Assembly: GCA_934792625.1 (NCBI GenBank)
Contig: CAKVON010000013.1
Coordinates: 1-33,555, forward strand
Direction of reading: 5' to 3'
Origin: an uncultured Atopobiaceae bacterium
GTDB lineage: Bacteria > Actinomycetota > Coriobacteriia > Coriobacteriales > Atopobiaceae
Length of the DNA: 33,555 nucleotides
Below, in pieces: positions 24,193 to 32,454 of this stretch. The position numbers and the translations under genes are program-made. Below the pieces are notes generated by a model. That model was given only the letters and a program-made list of their open reading frames with translations. It ran no database searches and was not told the origin of the DNA. Position 1 is the first letter of the stretch. Every line of letters starts with the position of its first letter.

Positions 24193-25635
24193 ATGAGCTT
24201 CAACCACAGGTGTCCCGCCATCTTCGCAGGTCTCGCGTCGGCTTCGACGCTGGTTGTGCCCACGGACGCCCAGGCGCTGACGGTGGGCGGCGTGAGCATG
24301 CCGACCCCGCCCGCCTCCATCCTGCCGTTCGCCCTCGGCTGCGCCACCGGCGCGGCGGTGGGCGCCGCCGTCACCTGGTTCGCCGTGCGTAGGTCCGGCG
24401 ACGTCGACGGCGCGTTCGTCGGCAACGTGACCATTCATGAAGTCTCGAACGAGCCCGAGGTCACCCGCGCCGCCGTCGCCGCAAAGAGGGCCGTCGAGGC
24501 CCGTCGAGGCGCGGGCGCGCACGCCCGTGGCGCGAACGAGCCCGCCTCCAGCTGGGTTACGGGCGACCGTCGCCCCGCCACGGCCGACGACTACGAGGAC
24601 CTCGATTGGGTCGACCCCTCGTCCTTCTCGTCCGACTCCACTCGTGCCGAGAAGGACGTCGATGCCCGCGAGGCCGCTGCCCCCGAGGCAAAGCCCGTGC
24701 GCCCCTGTTCCCAGGGGTCGCCTGCCCCCAAGCCCGCGTCCGGGCGCAGGTCCGTCAACGTGCCCGATCCCGCGGCTGAGCCCGTTGCGGCCAAACCCGC
24801 CGCGCCCGAGCCCGCCGCGACCGTGGCCGCCGATTCTGGCGCGCGGCGTCGTGGCGGCGCGCACGCAACCGACGACTACGAGGACATCGCGACCAACTAC
24901 GTGCGCCGCCTCTCCTTTGCCGAGCGCATGGCCGCCCGCGCCCGCGGCGTGGCCGACGTGCTGGGCGAGCGCCTGGGGTCCGACATGATGGACGGCGTGC
25001 CCGTGATCGAACGCGCCGACGGCAGCGTCGGCGACGTCGGCACCGGCTGGTGGAACGTCGCCATGGGCGACTCGGTCCGTCGCGATCTCGACGTGGGCGC
25101 CTCGACAGGGCTCGCGTCCTTCTCGGCAGCGCAGGCGACCGCCGCCGACCAGGCCCCCAAGACCCATGCCGCGGCACGCAACTCCGTCGCAGCACGCCTT
25201 GCCGACCTCGACATGGGCGTCTACCCCGAGCAGCGCGCGGCCGAGGCGCTGGACTCCGAGAAGGACATGTGGGAGCGCGCCCTCGACGCGATGGAGAGCC
25301 AGGACTCCGGAGCCTTCCCCGCGGTCGACTTCGTCGACGTCATCGGTGGCGGCGACACGCTCGACGAGCCCGACGGCCTCGAGGGTCCCACCAAGTTCAT
25401 CCCGTTCCGCACGCCCGCCGGCCACCCGGAGGTCGTCGACACCGAGAGCTACGTCGAGTACCTGATCAACGACGAGTTCTCGCGCAACGAGTCCAACACC
25501 GCTCGCCGCAAGGCCCGCAGCTACCTCAAGGTCATCGAGGGCGGCACCTCCACGCAGGCGCTGCTCGGCGGCTCGCGTCGCGGCCGCGGTGCCTACGTGC
25601 CGCGCCACATGGCCGCGTCGGTTCGCGAGGCCTAA
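24193..25635 (+). CDS. Membrane-anchored protein of unknown function, largely disordered
   Basis: A 480-aa protein with no family I recognise. An N-terminal hydrophobic stretch (9-22) ending TDAQA resembles a signal peptide. A second hydrophobic segment (42-64, ILPFALGCATGAAVGAAVTW) is followed by basic residues, so most of the protein may be cytoplasmic. Residues 90-220 are low-complexity Ala/Pro/charged, with the acidic element DDYED at 132-136 and again at 227-231. A more ordered C-terminal half includes RRLSFAERMAARARGVADVL, GWWNVAMGDSVRRDLDVG and KFIPFRTPAGHPEVVDTESY, ending in a basic tail. ATG 24193 is the likeliest start; GTG codons at 24166 and 24181 are possible. It has its own promoter and a structured leader, and the VanZ-like gene follows after 15 nt, perhaps in the same operon. 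Confidence 0.8.
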   Translation: MSFNHRCPAIFAGLASASTLVVPTDAQALTVGGVSMPTPPASILPFALGCATGAAVGAAVTWFAVRRSGDVDGAFVGNVTIHEVSNEPEVTRAAVAAKRAVEARRGAGAHARGANEPASSWVTGDRRPATADDYEDLDWVDPSSFSSDSTRAEKDVDAREAAAPEAKPVRPCSQGSPAPKPASGRRSVNVPDPAAEPVAAKPAAPEPAATVAADSGARRRGGAHATDDYEDIATNYVRRLSFAERMAARARGVADVLGERLGSDMMDGVPVIERADGSVGDVGTGWWNVAMGDSVRRDLDVGASTGLASFSAAQATAADQAPKTHAAARNSVAARLADLDMGVYPEQRAAEALDSEKDMWERALDAMESQDSGAFPAVDFVDVIGGGDTLDEPDGLEGPTKFIPFRTPAGHPEVVDTESYVEYLINDEFSRNESNTARRKARSYLKVIEGGTSTQALLGGSRRGRGAYVPRHMAASVREA

Positions 25636-25650
25636 GGGGTCGCCGACACG

Positions 25651-26247
25651 ATGCCCGGCATCACGCACAGTCCGCGCCGTGGAATCCCCGCGGCGCGTCT
25701 TCTTGTCCTTGTGGTCTGGGTCTGCCTCATCTGGGGTCACTCGCTCGTCCCGGGTGTCGCGTCCGACGCCGAGAGCCTCTCGGTCGTCTCGCGCGTCTCG
25801 CCGCTCCTGGCTGCGCTGGGCATCCGGGGCACCCATGCGATGAACCACGTGGTACGAAAGCTCGGGCACTTCTCGGAATACCTGGTGTTGGGCATCGTGG
25901 CGTCGTGGGCGCTGCGTCCCGCCTGGCTGCGTGGGTCGCGGGTGGGGGAGCGTGCCGCCGGGAGGGACCACCCTGCCGAGAAGGAGCTTTCTGCCGAGAA
26001 GGGCCGTGTCGTCGACGGACCCTCGCCAACAAAGAGCGTCGCCCACGCGGGCACGTGGGCGACGCTTGCGGTGTGCGTCTTGGTCCCGTGCGTCGACGAG
26101 ACGATCCAGCTGTTTGTCCCGAGGCGCAGCGGGATGGTCTCGGACGTATGCCTGGACATGGTCGGCTGCGCGTGCGGCCTTCTGGCTACGCGTGCTCTAT
26201 GCGCGCTCCGTCGTCTGTGGCGGACAGGATCCTCATCCAGAAGTTAG
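25651..26247 (+). CDS. VanZ-like membrane protein
   Basis: A 198-aa protein with the VanZ-family pattern: TM1 (about 16-33), the conserved HVVRKLGHFSEYLVLG leading into TM2, and the pair DETIQLFVPRRSGMVSDVCL and DMVGCACGLL near the C-terminus. VanZ proteins are small membrane proteins, some linked to glycopeptide (teicoplanin) resistance or cell-envelope functions; most are uncharacterised, so no resistance is claimed. A hydrophilic loop of about 40 residues in the middle contains two TGCCGAGAAG sequences 18 bp apart. The 3' end overlaps thrB on the opposite strand by 62 bp. Confidence 0.82.
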   Translation: MPGITHSPRRGIPAARLLVLVVWVCLIWGHSLVPGVASDAESLSVVSRVSPLLAALGIRGTHAMNHVVRKLGHFSEYLVLGIVASWALRPAWLRGSRVGERAAGRDHPAEKELSAEKGRVVDGPSPTKSVAHAGTWATLAVCVLVPCVDETIQLFVPRRSGMVSDVCLDMVGCACGLLATRALCALRRLWRTGSSSRS

Positions 26248-27160
26248 GCCTGGTCAGGGCAAGCGCATCGTGCACGGCGCCCGCCCGCTCGGTTCCCTTT
26301 GCGACCGCGATCATGGTCGATCCCGATCCCGAGATGAAGAAGGCGCAGGCCCCGGCGTCGAGCGCGGTGGCGCGCAGCGACTCGTAGTCGGCGATGAGCA
26401 TCTTGCGGTAGGGCTCGTGCAGGCGGTCCCGGCACGCGGCGGCAAGCAGGCGCTCGTCGCCCTTCTCGAGAGCCTGCACGGTCGCCACGCAGCGGCCCAT
26501 CTGCCACACGCAGGTCTTGAGGGGCACCTCCTCGGGCATGACGCGGCGCGCGTCGGCGGTGCGCACCTCGTAGGGCGGTGCCACCGTGACAAAGCGCAGG
26601 TCGGGCGAGACGGACGTGTGGGTGCTGAAGACCTCGCCGTCGGACATGAACGAGCTCACGAGACCGCCCAGTATCGCGGGCGCCACGTTGTCGGGATGGC
26701 CCTCGATGCCGCAGGCCACGTCGAGCGTGAAGGCGGGGTCGTAGGGGCGGCCCGCCATTGCCTGCGCGGCCACGACGCCCGCCACCACGCAGGTGGAGCT
26801 GGAGCCAAGCCCGCCCGCCAGGGGCACGGGCGAGTCGATGTCGATGCGCACGGGGATGGGATCGACGCCCATTGCCGCCAGTGCGGTGAGGTAGCTCGTC
26901 CACACGAGGTTGTCCTCGCCGCGGAAGCGCTCCTCGCAGCCGTAGATCTCCAGGTGGTCGGAGCGCAAGAAGCCGAAGTTCGCGCGCAGGTCGAGCGCCA
27001 TGCCCAGGCAGTCGAACCCCACGCCGAGGTTTGCCGAGGTGGCGGGCACCGACACGACGACGTAGCCGGCGCGCTCGGCGGCCTGCCCGGCGGCGCCCGG
27101 CTCGCCCGCGGCCCGCGCCGCGCGAGCGGCCTGCGTGGCCGAGGTCACGGCCTGCGTCAT
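26186..27160 (-). CDS. thrB: Homoserine kinase
   Basis: A 324-aa GHMP-family kinase that phosphorylates homoserine for threonine synthesis. Motif 1 is VSVPATSANLGVGFDCLGMA (36-55), the ATP-binding motif 2 is PLAGGLGSSSTCVVAG (113-128), and motif 3 is FISGSGSTMIAVAKG near the C-terminus. An Ala-rich N-terminal extension of about 30 residues precedes the core. ATG 27160 is supported by GGGAGGTG upstream and a 4-nt ATGA overlap with the thrC stop, so thrC-thrB are coupled. The last 62 bp, encoding the final 20 residues, overlap the convergent VanZ-like gene. Genes for the preceding pathway steps start just beyond thrC on the other strand. Confidence 0.96.
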   Translation of the reverse strand: MTQAVTSATQAARAARAAGEPGAAGQAAERAGYVVVSVPATSANLGVGFDCLGMALDLRANFGFLRSDHLEIYGCEERFRGEDNLVWTSYLTALAAMGVDPIPVRIDIDSPVPLAGGLGSSSTCVVAGVVAAQAMAGRPYDPAFTLDVACGIEGHPDNVAPAILGGLVSSFMSDGEVFSTHTSVSPDLRFVTVAPPYEVRTADARRVMPEEVPLKTCVWQMGRCVATVQALEKGDERLLAAACRDRLHEPYRKMLIADYESLRATALDAGACAFFISGSGSTMIAVAKGTERAGAVHDALALTRPNFWMRILSATDDGARIEHA

Positions 27161-28644
27161 GCCAGGCACCTCCCGCAGGCGGCCTCGACGACGCCGGACA
27201 TGCCGTCGACCTTGGTGACGCCGGTGTGCAGGACCTCGGCGTCGCGCAGCGAGGACAGCTGGGCCGGCGCGGCGACGCCGCACGTGCGGGCGAGCTCGTC
27301 CATGCAGTCGAAGTCGCCCATGCCGCTGACATCGGTGCCCAGTGCGGCCAGGACGTCGCTCGAGAACTTGAAGGGGCTCGCGGTGGACAGGCAGACGCGC
27401 GCGGCGACGCCGTCCCTCTCGCGAGAGTCGAGCACGTGCTTGGCCACGGCGGTGTGCGTGTCCAGCACGACGCCCAGCTCCTCCCAGGCGCCGCGGATGG
27501 TCGCCTTGGTCTGGGCGTCGTCGGCGCGACCGCACGCGAAGGTCTCGCGCAGCCTGGCGAGAAGTGCGTCGGGCACGGTGTAGCTGCCCTTGTCGGCGAG
27601 GTCGGACATGAGGTGGGCAACCAGCTCGCAGTCGTCGCCGCTCATGAGGTAGAGCAGGCGCTCGAGGTTGGAGGAGACCAGGATGTCCATCGAGGGGCTG
27701 ATCGTCTTGTGGAAGGGGCGCATGCGGTCGTAGGTGCCCGTGGTGATGAAGTCGCACAGCACGTCGTTGGTGTTGGAGGCCACGACGAAGGTGCGGACGG
27801 GCAGGCCCATGAGCTTGGCGTAGTAGCCGGCGAGCACGTCGCCGAAGTTGCCGGTGGGGACGCAGAACTCGACCTCGTCGCCCTTCTCGATGGCGCCCGC
27901 GCGCACGAGCTGGGCGTAGGCGTCGAAGTAGTAGACGACCTGCGGGACGAGGCGGCCGACGTTGATGGAGTTGGCGCTGGACAGCATGGTGTTGTCGGCA
28001 GCCAGGCGCCCGGCCAGCGCGTCGTCGGCGAAGATGTGCTTGACCTGGGTCTGGACGTCGTCGAAGTTGCCCTCGACGGCGCAGACCTCGACGTTGGCGC
28101 CCGCCTGGGTGACCATCTGGAGGCGCTGGGTGTCGGAGACCTTGCCGTGCGGGTAGAAGACGGTGATCGCGGTGCCCGGCACGCCGGCGAAGCCCGCCAG
28201 GGCCGCCTTGCCGGTGTCGCCGCTCGTGGCGGTGACAATCATGACGTCGCGGCCGTCGCCGGTGCGCGCGCACGACATGAGGCGCGGCAGCATCTGGAGG
28301 GCGACGTCCTTGAAGGCGCAGGTCGGGCCATGGTAGAGCTCGAGCAGCCAGTCGTCGCCGAGCTTGGTCACGGGGGTCACGGCGTCGCAGTCCCACTGCT
28401 CGCCGTAGGCGCCCTCGACGCAGGAGGCGATCTCGTCCTCGGTGTAGTCGGGCAGCAGCTTGCCCAGGACGAGCCTCGAGGTCGCGCGGAAGTCCTGCGA
28501 GCAGACCTGGTCGAGGTCGATGCCCAGATCGGACAGACCGTCGCGGACGTACAGGCCGCCATCGGGGGCGATGCCACGCAGGATAGCTTGCTTGCTTGTT
28601 ACGAGCTGCTCGTTCGAACGCGTGCTGTGGTAGAAAATACTCAC
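27157..28644 (-). CDS. thrC: Threonine synthase
   Basis: A 495-aa PLP enzyme that converts O-phosphohomoserine to threonine. The N-terminus SIFYHSTRS is the normal ThrC start. The PLP lysine is Lys112 in HGPTCAFKDVALQML. The phosphate-binding SGDTGKAALAGFAG, SSANSINVGRLVPQ and FCVPTGNFGDVLAGYYAKLM follow. The start is GTG 28644, with GAGGAG 8 nt before; a GTG three codons earlier overlaps that ribosome site and is rejected. One copy of the recurrent motif (27554-27568) spells Ala-Leu-Leu as GCA CTT CTC. It is divergent from hom across a 121-bp control region. Confidence 0.96.
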   Translation of the reverse strand: MSIFYHSTRSNEQLVTSKQAILRGIAPDGGLYVRDGLSDLGIDLDQVCSQDFRATSRLVLGKLLPDYTEDEIASCVEGAYGEQWDCDAVTPVTKLGDDWLLELYHGPTCAFKDVALQMLPRLMSCARTGDGRDVMIVTATSGDTGKAALAGFAGVPGTAITVFYPHGKVSDTQRLQMVTQAGANVEVCAVEGNFDDVQTQVKHIFADDALAGRLAADNTMLSSANSINVGRLVPQVVYYFDAYAQLVRAGAIEKGDEVEFCVPTGNFGDVLAGYYAKLMGLPVRTFVVASNTNDVLCDFITTGTYDRMRPFHKTISPSMDILVSSNLERLLYLMSGDDCELVAHLMSDLADKGSYTVPDALLARLRETFACGRADDAQTKATIRGAWEELGVVLDTHTAVAKHVLDSRERDGVAARVCLSTASPFKFSSDVLAALGTDVSGMGDFDCMDELARTCGVAAPAQLSSLRDAEVLHTGVTKVDGMSGVVEAACGRCLA

Positions 28645-28682
28645 CTTGGCCACTCCTCGCAGACGCGGTTTGGTACCTGGGA

Positions 28683-28705
28683 TGTCTGTTTCACGGACAA
28701 TCATA
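28683..28705. promoter_or_regulatory. Candidate shared operator and thrC -10 between thrC and hom
   Basis: TGTCTGT-TTC-ACGGACA (28683-28699) is a 17-bp imperfect palindrome with one G-U-type mismatch. It abuts a minus-strand -10, TATGAT (28705-28700), and would cover the thrC transcription start. A repressor here could control thrC-thrB and possibly hom-lysC together. No regulator gene lies nearby. Confidence 0.4.
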
Positions 28706-28765
28706 CAGGCAGCCGCGGGCGGGCACGTGCCGCACACGTCAGAGCTAAAGGATTGGAAACACTAG

Positions 28766-29899
28766 ATGAAAATCGCCATCCTCGGGTTTGGAACCGTCGG
28801 CCGCGGCGTCGACCAGATCATCTCCGCCAGCGTCCCGGGCCTCGAGGTCACGCGCATCCTCGAGCTTCCCGACCGACTCACCGATTCCCGCATGACGTCG
28901 GACTACGACCAGATCGTCTCCGACCCCGACGTCGACGCCGTAGTGGAGTGCATGGGCGGCATCGAGCCGGCGCACACCTTCATCGCCGCCGCGCTGGGGG
29001 CGGGCAAGCACGTCGTCACCTCCAACAAGGCGGTCGTGGCCGAGCACTTCGCCGAGTTCGCCTCGCTCGCGGGCGAGGCGGGCGTCGGCCTGTTCATCGA
29101 GGCCACCTGCGGCGGCGGCATCCCCTGGATCGCGTCTGTCGAGAAGGTCCGTCGCGTCGACGAGGTCTCCTCCTTCAAGGGCATCCTCAACGGCACCACC
29201 AACTACATCATCGACCAGATGCGCAAGAACGGCTCGGACTTCGACGAGGTCCTGGCAAAGGCCCAGGAGCTCGGCTATGCCGAGCGCGACCCGTCGGCCG
29301 ACATCGACGGCATCGACGTCAAGAACAAGACGATCATCTCGGCCAGCGTCGCCTTCGACGTGGCCTGCACGCACGACCTGCCCGTCTCGGGCATCCGCAA
29401 CCTGACCAAGGCCGACATGGAGGTCCTGGCGGGCCTCGGCCTCTCCGTCAAGCTGCTCGGCCGCGGCGTCCGCTCCGGCGACGCCTACGCGGTCGCCGTC
29501 GAGCCCGTGGCGATCCCGCAGTCCTCGCTCGAGGCCAACGTGCCCGACAACTTCAACCTCGTCTCGGTCGTGGGCCCCTCGATCGGCGAGCTCAAGTTCT
29601 ACGGCCAGGGCGCGGGCAGCCTGCCCACCGGCAACGCCATCGTGCAGGACCTGATCGACTGTGCCGCCGGCGTGCGCCCGACCTACGACTTCTCGCGGGG
29701 CCTGGCCTACGACCCGTTGCTGCTCGTCTCGGACTACCTGCTGCGCACGACCGCCTGCGCCCCGGACGGCGCGACCGAGATGGCGCCCGGCATGTGGCGC
29801 ATGGCCGACATGACCGCCGAGGCCGCACGCGCCGAGCTCGCCCGTGCCCTCGAGACCGACCCGCGCGCGTTTCTCGCCGCGCTTCCCAAGGAGGACTAG
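28766..29899 (+). CDS. hom: Homoserine dehydrogenase (no ACT domain)
   Basis: A 377-aa NAD(P)-dependent enzyme that reduces aspartate semialdehyde to homoserine. The Rossmann motif GFGTVGRGV is at 7-15, the nucleotide-binding MGGIEPAHTF and VTSNKAVVAEH follow, and the catalytic/substrate region contains SFKGILNGTTNYI and YAERDPSADIDGID. The protein ends soon after the catalytic domain and lacks the C-terminal ACT domain present in about 430-aa versions, so threonine feedback through ACT is not expected. It is first in the hom-lysC-asd group; a lysC ribosome site AAGGAGG lies inside its last codons. Confidence 0.95.
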   Translation: MKIAILGFGTVGRGVDQIISASVPGLEVTRILELPDRLTDSRMTSDYDQIVSDPDVDAVVECMGGIEPAHTFIAAALGAGKHVVTSNKAVVAEHFAEFASLAGEAGVGLFIEATCGGGIPWIASVEKVRRVDEVSSFKGILNGTTNYIIDQMRKNGSDFDEVLAKAQELGYAERDPSADIDGIDVKNKTIISASVAFDVACTHDLPVSGIRNLTKADMEVLAGLGLSVKLLGRGVRSGDAYAVAVEPVAIPQSSLEANVPDNFNLVSVVGPSIGELKFYGQGAGSLPTGNAIVQDLIDCAAGVRPTYDFSRGLAYDPLLLVSDYLLRTTACAPDGATEMAPGMWRMADMTAEAARAELARALETDPRAFLAALPKED

Positions 29900-29902
29900 C
29901 CC

Positions 29903-31240
29903 ATGATCAAGGTCGCAAAGTTCGGCGGCTCGAGCGTCGCCGACGCCGGCCAGTTCAAGAAGGTGCGTGACATCGTCCGCGCCGACCATGACCGCAGGTT
30001 CGTCGTCGTCTCCGCCTCGGGCAAGCGCTTCCCGAGCGACAACAAGATCACCGACCTTCTCCTGCTGGTCAACGCCCACATCGCCTATCACGTCGACTGC
30101 ACCGCGCTTCTCAAGGACATCGAGCAGCGCTATGTGGACATCGCCGAGGAGCTTGGCCTCAAGTACCCGATCGCGCGAAAGTTCGAGGAGTTCTCCGCGG
30201 TCATCAAGTCGCTGTCGCCCGAGTACATCGTCTCCCGCGGCGAGTGGTTCACCGGCCAGCTCATGGCCGAGTACCTGGGCATCCCCTTCCTGGATGCCGC
30301 CGACGTCATGGTCTTCCACCACGACGGCACGGTCGACATGACCCGCACCGCCACCCGCGTGAACGACGCGGTGGCGCGCCTGGGCACCTTCGTGCTGCCC
30401 GGCTTCTACGGCTCGACCGTCGACGGGACGATCAAGCTCTTCCAGCGCGGCGGCGGCGACATCACCGGCGCGATCCTGGCCCGCTGCCTGGACGCCGGCG
30501 TCTACGAGAACTGGACCGACGTCTCCGGCTTCCTCGCGGCGGACCCCCGCATCGTCGAGAAGCCCCGCTCGATCAAGCGCATCACCTTCGACGAGATGCG
30601 CGAGCTGTCCTACATGGGCGCCTCGGTGCTGCAGGAGGAGGCCATCTTCCCGGTGCGCGAGGCCAACATCCCCATCCAGATCAAGAACACCAACGACCCC
30701 GAGGCGCGCGGCACGGTCATCCGCGAGTCGGCCGCCGAGCGCGAGCTCGAGCACCTCATCACGGGCATCGCTGGCAAGAAGGACTTCCTCGCCGTCCACG
30801 TCCAGAAGGCGCACATGTCCAACGCAGTCGGCTTCGTCCGTCGCGCGCTGTCGGTCTTCGAGCGCTACGGCGTCTCGGTCGAGCACATCCCCACCGGCGT
30901 CGACTCCTTCGGCATCGTCGTCAACGGCGCCGACGTGAAGGACACGATCTACTCGATCGTCAACGACCTGCAGCAGGAGCTCAAGCCCGACTCGGTCAAC
31001 ATCGTCGACCAGCTGGCTCTCATCTCGGTCGTCGGCCGCAACATGAGCCGTCGCGCCGGCACCTCCGGCCGCATCTTCGGCGCGCTGGGCGAGGCGGGCA
31101 TCAACATCCGCATGATCACCCAGAGCTCGCAGGAGATCTCGATCATCCTGGGCGTCAACAACTCCGACTTCGACCGCGCCATCCGCGTGATCTACGACAA
31201 GTTCGTCGCTGGCGAGATGGTCGGCGCCGACGAGGGCTAG
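29903..31240 (+). CDS. lysC: Aspartate kinase with two C-terminal ACT domains
   Basis: A 445-aa kinase for the first step of the aspartate pathway. The N-terminus KFGGSSVADAGQFKKV (6-21) is the kinase signature, and LPGFYGSTVDGTIKLFQRGG and TDVSGFLAADPRIVEKPRSI complete the catalytic domain (1-280). Two ACT domains follow at about 310-370 and 385-440, including GEAGINIRMITQSSQEISII, and would bind the regulatory amino acid (lysine and/or threonine; not decidable). It is of the undivided LysC/YclM-like length rather than the alpha/beta type with an internal start. The ATG is 3 nt after the hom stop, preceded by AAGGAGG. A 6-bp hairpin (GCGGGC/GCCCGC, 31255-31269) follows the stop but has no T-run. 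Confidence 0.95.
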   Translation: MIKVAKFGGSSVADAGQFKKVRDIVRADHDRRFVVVSASGKRFPSDNKITDLLLLVNAHIAYHVDCTALLKDIEQRYVDIAEELGLKYPIARKFEEFSAVIKSLSPEYIVSRGEWFTGQLMAEYLGIPFLDAADVMVFHHDGTVDMTRTATRVNDAVARLGTFVLPGFYGSTVDGTIKLFQRGGGDITGAILARCLDAGVYENWTDVSGFLAADPRIVEKPRSIKRITFDEMRELSYMGASVLQEEAIFPVREANIPIQIKNTNDPEARGTVIRESAAERELEHLITGIAGKKDFLAVHVQKAHMSNAVGFVRRALSVFERYGVSVEHIPTGVDSFGIVVNGADVKDTIYSIVNDLQQELKPDSVNIVDQLALISVVGRNMSRRAGTSGRIFGALGEAGINIRMITQSSQEISIILGVNNSDFDRAIRVIYDKFVAGEMVGADEG

Positions 31241-31323
31241 TCCCGTCGGCGCACGCGGGCCCTGCCCGCCCTTCTTGTCCTTCTCACCATTAGACAGTCA
31301 ATCCGCCTGACAGGAGGCCACAC

Positions 31324-32337
31324 ATGTCTGACAAGGTCGTTGCCATCCTCGGCGCCACCGGCGTCGTCGGCACGCAGATGATCCAGTGTCTCGAGGAGCG
31401 CGACTTTCCCGTGTCGCGCCTGGTCCCGCTGGCGAGCAAGCGCTCGGTGGGCAAGACCGTGACCTTCCGCGGCGAGCAGGTGAGCGTTGCCGAGGCCACC
31501 CCCGAGGCCTTCGAGGGGGTCGACATCGTCCTGGGCGCCGCCGGCGACGCCCAGGCGAAGGAGCTGCTGCCCGAGGCCGCCGCGCGTGGCGCGGTCTGCG
31601 TCGACAACAGCCACGCCTTCCGCCTGGATGCCGACGTGCCCCTGGTCATCCCCGAGATCAACGCCGACGACATCGCGAACCACCCGCGCAACATCATCGC
31701 CAACCCCAACTGCGCCACGATCATCGGCCTGGTGCCGACGTTCCCGCTGCACCGGGCTGCCGGCCTCAGGCGCCTGATCGTCTCGACCTACCAGGCCGCC
31801 TCCGGCGCCGGCATGCCCGGCCTGCGCGAGCTCGAGCGCGAGAGCGCGGCCATCGTGGCCGGCGACCCCGTCGGCGCGACCGACCCGTTCGCCTATCAGC
31901 TGGCGTTCAACCTCATCCCGCAGATCGGCGGCTTCAAGGACGATGCCTACACCTCCGAGGAGCTCAAGATGCAGAACGAGGGGCGCAAGATCATGCACCT
32001 GCCCGAGGTGCGCGTCAACTGCACCTGCGTGCGAGTCCCCGTCATGCGCTCGCACTCCGAGTCCATCACGGCAGAGTTCGACCGTCCCATCACCCCCGAC
32101 GAGGCCCGCGAGATCCTTTCGGCCGCACCCGGTGTCAAGGTCGTCGACGACATCGACAACCTGGGCTACCCGATGCCCCTGGACACCTCCGACCAGGACC
32201 TCGTCTACGTCGGCCGCATCCGCCGCGACCTGTCCGCCCCCGACGGCGTGAACTCGCTCACCTTCTGGTGCTGCGGCGACCAGATCCGCAAGGGTGCCGC
32301 CACCAACGCCGTCCAGATCGCGGAGCACCTGGTCTAG
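31324..32337 (+). CDS. asd: Aspartate-semialdehyde dehydrogenase
   Basis: A 337-aa NADPH enzyme that converts aspartyl phosphate to aspartate semialdehyde, the branch point for lysine/diaminopimelate and homoserine. NADP motif GATGVVGT is at 10-17. Active-site Cys130 lies in IANPNCATII, the substrate-binding STYQAASGAGMPG follows, and the His-containing VPVMRSHSESITAEF carries the general base. AGGAGG precedes the ATG. An 83-nt gap separates it from lysC with only a weak hairpin, so it is probably expressed with hom-lysC. Confidence 0.96.
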   Translation: MSDKVVAILGATGVVGTQMIQCLEERDFPVSRLVPLASKRSVGKTVTFRGEQVSVAEATPEAFEGVDIVLGAAGDAQAKELLPEAAARGAVCVDNSHAFRLDADVPLVIPEINADDIANHPRNIIANPNCATIIGLVPTFPLHRAAGLRRLIVSTYQAASGAGMPGLRELERESAAIVAGDPVGATDPFAYQLAFNLIPQIGGFKDDAYTSEELKMQNEGRKIMHLPEVRVNCTCVRVPVMRSHSESITAEFDRPITPDEAREILSAAPGVKVVDDIDNLGYPMPLDTSDQDLVYVGRIRRDLSAPDGVNSLTFWCCGDQIRKGAATNAVQIAEHLV

Positions 32338-32389
32338 GGCGCGCCTCGGCCCGGTGCCTGACGGCGCGGGCATGGCGTTCGACAACGCA

Positions 32390-32440
32390 AGGCAACGGGG
32401 GCGGGCTCGCGTCGCGCGGGTCCGCCCCCTCTTGTTGCCT
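32390..32440. terminator. Hairpin terminator between convergent asd and hydrolase genes
   Basis: Two stacked stems, AGGCAAC (32390-32396) with GTTGCCT (32434-32440) and GGGGGCGG (32397-32404) with CCGCCCCC (32422-32429), are separated by a 4-nt bulge (TCTT) on the 3' side. The hairpin lies between the asd stop and the opposing gene's stop and may serve both strands. No long T-run follows. Confidence 0.6.
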
Positions 32441-32454
32441 CGGTCTTCGAACGA

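Noticed and set aside
25651..26247. Glycopeptide resistance gene cluster suggested by the VanZ-like protein
   Set aside because: No vanHAX, vanR or vanS homologues are nearby, and most VanZ-family proteins are unrelated to resistance.
31255..31287. Terminator between lysC and asd
   Set aside because: A 6-bp stem followed by mixed pyrimidines rather than a T-run; asd probably belongs to the same transcript.
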